A stretch of 64,000 bases of DNA from Geosiphon pyriformis (Eukaryota > Glomeromycota > Glomeromycetes > Archaeosporales > Geosiphonaceae): the NCBI GenBank assembly GCA_016748015.1, contig JAAOMT010000671.1, forward strand, positions 89,169 to 153,168, read 5' to 3'. Made by a program: the position numbers and the translations under genes. The notes under the pieces are model-generated. The model saw only the letters and a list, made by a program, of their open reading frames with translations, was not told the origin of the DNA and did no database searches. This document shows positions 57,256 to 64,000 of this stretch, piece by piece. Numbering within the stretch: the first letter of the stretch is position 1; the number at the start of each line of letters is the position of its first letter.

Positions 57256-57265
57256 GAGAAGGAGG
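57256..57265 (+). promoter_or_regulatory. polypurine tract of element A
   Basis: GAGAAGGAGG lies three bases before the 3' LTR, with GAGCTCAAT at 57,244-57,252 just upstream, as in D1 and B2. Confidence 0.7.
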
Positions 57266-57268
57266 TTA

Positions 57269-58252
57269 TATTACTAGACGAAATTAGAGATATTATTTAG
57301 CATGAAATTATCTTTATAATTCTTATCATTAATTAGCATATATTATCATTTTAAATTATCACTTATTACATTAGCAAAATGTCTGAAATTATCATTTAAT
57401 TAATAACCCAATTTGTATATAACACAAATGTAACCTAATTGCAATAATCAATTATGCAATACCCCAAAATATGTAACATTCAAAAGTTCGCCAAAATTTG
57501 TAGAAATTTGCCAAAATAATTGATAGTTCACCGAAATATCTAATAGTTCGCAGAAATAACTTGTAGTTCGCTGAAATATATCTTTAGTTCAGCGAAATTG
57601 TAGAAAAGAGCAAAGTTCAAGTTCATAAAATAGTGTTACAACAAGTTGTATAAAAAAAGAGCTTCTCTCTTCAAGAAAATGTATCTTGCTTCAGATTTAA
57701 CAATTAGAATTATTTTTTATACACAAAAACGAAATAAATATCAAATAATTTGAAAAATTAAATCCTTAATTATTTTCCCTTTTGAAATTAACCAATTCCT
57801 ACTAAACAGTTTTGAAATTGATTAGCTACCAATTTCAATAAACTGTTAGTGACTCCAGGCCTGGATAGAAAACGTTTCTCTTAACAGAATTCTATTTCTT
57901 TTACATTTTTTTTATTTTCTTTCTTTTATTTTCTTATTATAATCATTAGAGTAGCCTATAGACAAGATTCCTGTAGAAGAGTTGATTTTCACAGCAAAGT
58001 AACTACACATTTTTAGTGAGCTTCCAGACGAGCAATTCCTGGGAAAAAGTTGATGTTTACTACAATGTAACTACACAAAGCAACTGGCACAGAATTGGCC
58101 ATTCCACTTATAAGCCCAGCAGTTCAAATTATAGGAAATAATTTAAAGATAAATTCAGTTACTGGAGGTTCAACTACTTTCTAGAAACGTGAATTCACAG
58201 CAAATCAATATCAACAACATTCAAGAAAAGAGACCAAAAACCTCCAGTAACA
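57269..58252 (+). repeat. family-A LTR, 3' LTR (984 bp)
   Basis: Matches the 5' LTR base for base apart from scattered differences that are mostly C/T or G/A (its first base pairs read TATTACTAG against TGTTACCAG). Ends CCAGTAACA, followed by the ATGG duplication. The AGTTCNCNGAAAT repeats are at about 57,485-57,600. Confidence 0.9.
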
Positions 58253-58256
58253 ATGG

Positions 58257-58699
58257 CTATTGACGAGATATCAACTTTTATTGCCTTGACTCATTTCCTT
58301 ATTTTCTTTTATTTTTTTTATTTTTTTTATTTTTATTTTTATTTCTTTGTTGTGTACTAATTAATTAAAAGATTAAAGCACTGAGTTATTAATGTTAAGA
58401 ATAAGCCTGATAAAAGACCCCAAAGGAAGGATATAGCATTGAGAATTTCAGAATAGCTTACTAGAAAAGCATCTCTGCCAAATTACTGGCCATTATGCTG
58501 AAAAAAAAATTCAATGTAATTGTGATTCTAAAAGACTACTGAGAAGACAACAAATAAATCTCTATCCATTATACAAAGACTTAACAAACAAAAATCTTTA
58601 GATATAAACAATCTTTGGAAATCAACATTATCATATTCATTGAGCACCAAGTTACAGATTTGTTATTTGATTTGAGACTTCAAATAATCATCTGTAATA
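58257..58699 (+). repeat. family-B LTR, right part of the 5' LTR of B1
   Basis: Continues the LTR broken at 48,351; the join over one ATGG restores the 'gattatggctattga' seen in other family-B LTRs. It contains GAGCACCAAG at 58,642-58,651 and ends TCTGTAATA, a mutated TGTAACA. The two parts total about 880 bp, as in the solo LTR at 41,908. Confidence 0.87.
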
Positions 58700-58718
58700 T
58701 TTGGTGCTCCTTGTGAGG
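58700..58718 (+). promoter_or_regulatory. putative primer-binding site of B1
   Basis: TTTGGTGCTCCTTGTGAGG directly follows the LTR. Nine bases (TTGGTGCTC) are the exact complement of GAGCACCAA inside the LTR 60 bp upstream. Confidence 0.55.
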
Positions 58719-58759
58719 TATAATCTTACAGAGAACCAGCACCAACAACAATCATCCAA

Positions 58760-60920
58760 AAGTGGCAGAATCAGAAATTATAAGAGCAAACTATTTAGGA
58801 TTCACCAAATCTTTGTTTTAACAATACAGTCAACAGTTAGGATTAAACAACAACCATTTTCCAGCAGAATCAGCCTTCAACTTTTATGTTAATAATAAAA
58901 TCACAGACTGCTTAGGAGGAACAGTTAACATTGAATCTACAAGAGAAAATTTTTATACAGAATTGTTTCAACATACCAGCTTACCAAGAAATTACAGTTT
59001 TGTACCAAGCATTAAAGAAATCAATCAAACTATTAAAAAATACACCCAACAACAATTCCTCATCACTTATGCAGACAAAAACAAAAGAAGATTGCAAACA
59101 CCAGTGGTAACACCCAAAAAAATACAACCACCCACTTGGAAGAAAACCAAAGTTGAATTACTAACCAATCCATCATACTATTATACACCAGGAAGTGCCA
59201 TCAATATCTCTTCAGCAGACATGTCCACATCAAATATAACATCAATTTTTGGACAATTCCTATTTCAAAGTAAACAAAAAAGAGCAGAGTTATTAGGACC
59301 ATATGGTGAATATTTTAAAGGATTTAAATCGTAATTACCAATGCTATCAGAATTTTGATTACCACCATCTTAACCAGATTTTGGAACTGTGAGTTTGTGG
59401 AAAGTAACTAAATCAGAAGAAAAAAAAAGTGAGAATCAGGAATTTACCTACCAAAACCCAATCCTAAAAAGTCCAGAAGTTAAAACTCCAAACATTCAAA
59501 TACAGCAAACTCAAAACAATCCAAACTCTGAAGCAATTAATTAGCAAAACTTACCTCTAGTAATCATCATCAATTAGCCACCAATTGAACTAATTATTGA
59601 ACTGATTCAACAACAGCCACTTTAGCAATCTATTCAACAACTGCTTTAACCACCTTAACAATCACAACAACTATTTCAACAGCTGCAACAACAACTTTAA
59701 CCACTACCATCACAACAACAAATGGCATACACACCAATTGCAAAGCTGAAAAAGTTTTCTGGTGAAGAGGATAACACCCAAGCATGGATCAATAATGTTG
59801 CCAAAGCCATTATCACTAATAACTGGAATGACACCAGGACAATGCAAGTCATCCCATATTTTCTTAAGAATACTGCTAACTCATGATATTATAGCTTAGT
59901 CCAGAAATTCCAAGATTTTGATGCATTCAAATTAAAATTTCTAAGATACTTTAGTAATAATAATAGCATCAACTGTCTGGCAAGTATTTTTACCACCATA
60001 AAGCAAGAGGACACAGAAGCAATCACTACTTATCTAGGATGCTTCCATAGAAATTTGCACTAAATTTAGGCAATCTAAGCTGATTATTTTACAGCACTAC
60101 AAATTTTAAATCAATTCATCAGAGGCCTATACAGTAGTATCCTTCAATGCATATGTCCATTGCATCCAGCAGACCTTCAAATCACCATTACAAATGCCAG
60201 AGATTTTGAAGCCACTAAATTAAAAGCCAACCACATCCAAGCCATAAACCTAGTGATAAATGGATCATCTGACTTGGATTCTAAGTTGAAGCAATTCAGC
60301 AACTCAATCAAACAGAAATTCAAAGAATACTTAGCTAATATCAATTAGGTAATTTATTAATCTCTACAATGATACAACAATTAGGGAAACTCAAATCATT
60401 CCCAAAATTAACCACATCTATTATTGTTGACCAATCAATTATGACAACAAGAAACACATGTTTGCCACTATTGTGGTAAACAAAGACATCTGCAATTTGA
60501 CTGTCAAAAAAGAATAAGTAACCAATGATCAGGAAATTACTATCAAAATCTTAATTGCCAGTTTCAAACTCCAGGTTATCAACCAAACTCAAAACTATAT
60601 CAACCGAACTACCTACCTATGACACAGCAGCAAATTTATCAAACACCAATTTACCAGCCTCTAGCACCTGTAATTTATCAACCAGCAACACCCATAATCT
60701 ATCAATTACCACAGCCTCAAATAATATATCAACTTCAACAAACTTCAATACTATTATTAAACTCAGCTCAAATGACATCAGAGAACCTTAGATCAAGGGT
60801 TACCCAAAACTGGAGATCAGTAATGGTTGTCCACCAACTGATCTTCAACTCTTTAAACCAGTTATTGGGATTATGCCAGCAGAATTCAAAAACTGAGTAC
60901 ACACAAAAACTGAGTTTTTA
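58760..60920 (+). pseudogene. gag of B1
   Basis: N-terminal segment 58,963-59,334 ('SIKEINQTIKKYTQQQFLIT'), then a Gln-rich region at 59,560-59,720 in which many expected CAA/CAG codons read TAA/TAG. The capsid-like core (59,720-60,348) has 'IAKLKKFSGEEDNTQAWINN' and 'ADLQITITNARDFEATKLK'. The zinc knuckle 'CHYCGKQRHLQFDC' is intact at about 60,465-60,507. A Tyr/Gln/Pro-rich tail continues to about 60,780. The pattern of stops at Gln codons is the clearest C-to-T signature in the window. Confidence 0.78.
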
Positions 60921-61023
60921 AAACTATTTAAGCCTTCTAGTAACTCCAAAAGATGTCTCATCTAGCAAAACAGAACCCAATCAAAATAAACCACTTACCA
61001 GCAACATTTCACCAGCCATCATC

Positions 61024-61431
61024 ATGGAAAACAAGTTACTCGCAGCTATATTTTCTTTTGAAATGGAAGAACTGTCAGAAATCTCTTTGTTCAGTGAAGC
61101 CATATTTGAAGAAAAACCCATCATAGCAATATACATTAATGCCAAAATTGATGGCCATTCCATCAAACTGATCTTAGATAGTGGATCAGCTAGCAGTATT
61201 ATCACAAAACAACTCATGGACCAATTAAGTTACCAAGTTAATTGGGCTGCCAATGCAAGAATCATTATGGCGGATGGAATGACTAAAATTTCAATTGGCA
61301 AAATTGATGACTTTCCTATCAAAGTCAATGGTATTATAGTACCAATCAAGATACTAGTTATGGAAGCCACTCAATACCAAGCACTCATTGGTAATGACTG
61401 GCTGTCCAAAACCAATGTGGTACTTGATTGA
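61024..61431 (+). CDS. aspartic protease region of B1 Pol
   Basis: An open stretch of 135 codons with the intact active site 'LILDSGSASSIITKQLMDQL' (about 61,170-61,220) and 'ATQYQALIGNDWLSKTNVVL'. A TGA at 61,429 (Trp in relatives: 'LDWETQELQ') ends the open frame. Closest to the element C protease at 44,983. Confidence 0.83.
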   Translation: MENKLLAAIFSFEMEELSEISLFSEAIFEEKPIIAIYINAKIDGHSIKLILDSGSASSIITKQLMDQLSYQVNWAANARIIMADGMTKISIGKIDDFPIKVNGIIVPIKILVMEATQYQALIGNDWLSKTNVVLD

Positions 61432-61839
61432 ACTGCCCAAAAACTCCAGCTAAGCCAGAATGGCCAACATACGAGAGTACCAGCTTTCTGTGGCCACTTT
61501 AAACCAACCACTATACAACCATTAATCAAACTAAAAGAAGAGGAAACTAAATCTACTTGGAAAGCTTATCAAGTTTCTTGGGCTGACAAGAATCACAATG
61601 AACTGCTGCCAGTACTTTTATGGGATGACCAAAAAAAAAGAAAGAGAAGAGAAGAACTTACCTGGGACACCGACCAATTATCATGAGATAACAATAATTA
61701 AAGCAAGTTACTACCAATTTGGATCTGGGAAGAAAAAGGAAAAAAGAAAGAAAGGGAAAGTAAAAACACATAAAATCTCAACCCTACATATATTCCATAC
61801 TTGGCACCACAACCACAAACCAGTTACTATTGACCCAAG

Positions 61840-62470
61840 CTAGTATGTGTTGATTGTGGTAAGAAATTGTTGACAATGAACACATGCTGTAGCAACAATG
61901 AGGAATACCAAATGGCAACTAAGTTTTATTGCCACTCATGTGTTATTGAACACTTTAGAAGACCAAAACAAGTTGGAAAATAGGATAACAAACCATGTTT
62001 GACTTGTGGAGAAATTCTTCTAGATGAAAGAATGTGGAATGACATTCCTGGGTAAGGAGGAACATGTAATAAATTATGTCAATACATGATTCTAATAAGT
62101 AACTGGGTTAGAAAAAAAACACCAATAGAAGCCACTTAAATAGATGTTCACATGATGATAATAAAATTTGGCAAATGACACTTGCCAAAATCAAAGGAGT
62201 GTTATATAAAGAAATAAGAACAATCAAAAACAACTTACTAAAACTCATAAAACTAGACTGGAACCCAAAACCAATCATAAATTTTCTGAATTCAGAACAA
62301 TTCCATGAACACTACCAAGAATTAGTGCTTATGAGAAAAGAGCAAGAGCAATGCTTAGAGCAGCTGAACACTTGACTGTGTCAATACTGCTTAATCCCAT
62401 GTGACTTCCAATATTGTAATAAGTGTAACCTTATTTACAATTCACTATCATACATGATCTACACAATTCC
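61840..62470 (+). pseudogene. cysteine-rich module of B1 Pol
   Basis: Same arrangement as in element A: 'CVDCGKKLLTMNTCC', 'KFYCHSCVIEH', 'PCLTCGEILLDERMWNDIPG', 'GTCNKLCQYMILISNWVRKK' (61,845-62,120), a helical linker (62,175-62,370), then 'LCQYCLIPCDFQYCNKCNLI' (62,380-62,440). Interrupted by TAG/TAA/TGA at expected Trp and Gln codons. Confidence 0.72.
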
Positions 62471-62606
62471 AGAAGAAGACAAACCAATCAGCAGCTATGC
62501 ATTAGAATCAGATTCAACTTTCAATTCCAATTTAAACTCTGACAATGACAACAACAAAAACAACAGTTCCAGTTCTGCTTAATATGACAACAAAAATAAC
62601 AATAAT

Positions 62607-63194
62607 TTGGATTCCAATTCAAATCCTGAAACATACATAGCACTTTTTAATCTCTTTAAAGAACAAGAACTCAGATGGTTCAGTAATAATAATGAAGGTA
62701 TTATGCCAGAACATGTACATGATACCAATGCAGGGTTTGATCTGAGATATCCCAAAAAATATGCTATTAAATTAGAACCACATTCACACATCTGTATTGA
62801 TCTTAAAATAGTACTAGAAATTCTAGCAACAACAATGGTTCAACTAGCATCCAAGAATAGTTTAGCAAAAAAAGAAATCAACATCAAAGAAAGAATAATT
62901 GATACAGGATATATGAAAAATATCATTGCTATGCTACAAAATAACTCGGAAAAGACCTATATTATAGAGCCAAACAAAAAGATAGCACAGACAATATTCC
63001 TGTTTCTGGTTAAAATAGCTCAATTAGTATCAATGGAAAACAGGAAAGAATTAGGGATAACAGCAAGAGAAATACAAGAATTCAGATCAATAGGTAGAAT
63101 AGATGTACTAATTAATATGGCAGAAAAAGAGGTTATTAACAAGAGAGAAATTATCTCTACCCATCAATCAATTTCTATTCCACCATATGACTAG
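62607..63194 (+). CDS. dUTPase domain of B1 Pol, partly degraded
   Basis: 195 open codons. dUTPase motifs: 'NAGFDLRYPKKYA' (1), 'ASKNSLAKKEINI' (2), 'ERIIDTGYMKNI' (3), 'EPNKKIAQTIFLFL' (4) and 'AREIQEFRSIGR' (5, with Gly to Glu, Gly to Arg and Thr to Ile against the GFGST pattern). The family fold is clear, but motif 5, which closes over the nucleotide in cellular enzymes, is broken, so activity is unlikely. All motif-5 changes fit G-to-A or C-to-T. Confidence 0.82.
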   Translation: MDSNSNPETYIALFNLFKEQELRWFSNNNEGIMPEHVHDTNAGFDLRYPKKYAIKLEPHSHICIDLKIVLEILATTMVQLASKNSLAKKEINIKERIIDTGYMKNIIAMLQNNSEKTYIIEPNKKIAQTIFLFLVKIAQLVSMENRKELGITAREIQEFRSIGRIDVLINMAEKEVINKREIISTHQSISIPPYD

Positions 63195-63490
63195 TATATA
63201 GTAACTATAGAGAGAAAAGTAAAGAATCAGGTTCAGATTTTTGAGGCAGAAGCATATCAACCAAGAACTACAGTTACATAAAAATTCCCATTTACAACAA
63301 CATGGGAAATGTTATTAAGATACCAGAAGAAACTACCATTGGATACTTAACCACTAAAATTGAAGACCAACTGCCAGACACTATTCTAGACTTTCCACAA
63401 CTTTGCAGATATGTGGATATTACATCTCAAACAATATACAGACAAGAAGAATGTTATCTGCTCTAACCAAAACAATTAGAACAGATAAAC

Positions 63491-64000
63491 TTGAGAAATT
63501 TAGACCCACTACAATGTATACAGCTTAAAATGTTACTCAACAATTTCAACAACATATTTGCCAGCAAAAATGAATTTGGCAGAACTAACATTATTCAACA
63601 TCAGATAAAAACTGGGGACACAATGCCAATAAAAAGCAAAGAGCATACAGAATACCACCAGCCAGCCATGAAATCATTTGTCAAGAAATTAACCAAATGC
63701 TTGACAACAGGTTAATTCAGCCATCAATGAGCCTATGGTCATCACCAGTAGTATTAATCTGTAAGAAAAATGGAAAAATCCATTTTTGTGTGGATTACCA
63801 AAAACTGAATGGACTAACAAAAGGAGATAGCTACCCAACTCCAAAGATCCAAGAACTTTTTGATGCTTTTGAAGAAAAGAAATGGTTTTTAACTTTAGAC
63901 TTAAACAGTGGTTACTGACAAGTAGCTATAAAACCAGAAGATAAAAAGAAAACAGCTTTTACAACTCAAGAAAAAAATTTCGAATTTAAAGTGATGCCAT
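63491..64000 (+). pseudogene. reverse transcriptase start of B1 Pol, cut by window end
   Basis: A pre-RT helix 'CIQLKMLLNNFNNIFASKNE' (63,515) is followed, after a frame change near 63,700, by RT motifs 'SMSLWSSPVVLICKKNGKIH', 'FCVDYQKLNGLTKGDSYPTP' and 'FLTLDLNSGY' (first catalytic Asp present), then a TGA where Trp is expected (63,916-63,918). The YxDD region lies outside the window. Confidence 0.82.

Larger units (their letters stand above)
48352..58252 (+). mobile_element. element A: complete Ty3/gypsy element with dUTPase (9.9 kb)
   Basis: Two LTRs of 983 and 984 bp, very similar by eye, flank one Gag-Pol coding region. Order: gag, protease, cysteine-rich module, dUTPase, RT, RNase H, integrase with GPY/F-like tail, 3' ORF. 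It is inserted into a family-B LTR with a perfect ATGG duplication (48,348-48,351 and 58,253-58,256). It is the best preserved and probably youngest insertion of the nest, but is inactivated by stops, one likely base loss near 52,300 and changed active-site residues. Confidence 0.92.
58700..64000 (+). mobile_element. element B1 internal region, runs off the window
   Basis: Ty3/gypsy internal region in the order gag, protease, cysteine-rich module, dUTPase, RT, matching A and B2. The 3' half (rest of RT, RNase H, integrase, 3' LTR) lies beyond 64,000. Its 5' LTR starts at 47,919 and is split by element A. Confidence 0.85.

Noticed and set aside
58700-60920. Reassigned stop codons (TAA/TAG read as Gln), since many expected Gln codons are TAA/TAG
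   Set aside because: Host genes in the same window use TGA stops and CAA/CAG for Gln without internal stops, and the elements also have stops at Trp and Arg sites. Mutation is the simpler explanation.

Overview
The window looks like nuclear DNA of an AT-rich filamentous fungus, most likely an arbuscular mycorrhizal fungus (Glomeromycotina). Host genes have many short GT-AG introns, and one has a textbook TACTAAC branch point. The rest is packed with decayed Ty3/gypsy LTR retrotransposons and a LINE whose protein style I associate from memory with Rhizophagus/Gigaspora-type genomes. The organism call is inference; no rRNA, tRNA or other marker gene is present to settle it.

Layout. (1) 1-4300: an LTR fragment set into a LINE ORF1 fragment, then about 3 kb of very AT-rich spacer. 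(2) 4.3-14.6 kb: a gene island, all on the minus strand and tightly spaced: a SUGP1-like G-patch splicing factor (5377-6881), an AAMP/Sqt1-type WD40 ribosome-assembly chaperone (8145-10094), a small unrecognised ORF (10158-10445) and the polyadenylation factor FIP1 (10583-14535). Three conserved housekeeping genes of RNA processing and ribosome assembly sit within 9 kb. (3) 14.9-21.8 kb: a nearly full-length dead LINE, minus strand, with CCHC ORF1, endonuclease, reverse transcriptase, RNase H and a poly(A) tail. (4) 21.8-25.7 kb: AT-rich spacer. (5) 25.7-64 kb: a deep nest of LTR retrotransposons.

The nest. I name four LTR families A to D by sequence. Element D2 (from 25,666, +) is broken by minus-strand element B2 (27,410-33,210, resuming at 46,958-47,918). 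B2 carries a solo LTR (30,401-31,374) and is split by composite element C (33,211-46,957). C is itself split by element D1 (36,102-44,617), which contains a further solo LTR (41,908-42,786). B2 is next interrupted by element B1 (from 47,919, +, running out of the window), whose 5' LTR is split by element A (48,352-58,252). Clean 4-bp target-site duplications support three of these insertions (ATGG for A, CTGG for C, TCAG for the solo LTR).

What stands out. The Pol polyproteins of the A and B families carry a dUTPase domain and a conserved cysteine-rich module between protease and reverse transcriptase. Element C is bounded by LTRs in inverted orientation yet has a matching target duplication. 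LTRs of families B, C and D contain a short segment complementary to their own putative primer-binding site. The LINE and the LTR elements are inactivated mainly by changes that read as C-to-T/G-to-A transitions, with the LINE ORF2 frame otherwise intact over 4.7 kb.
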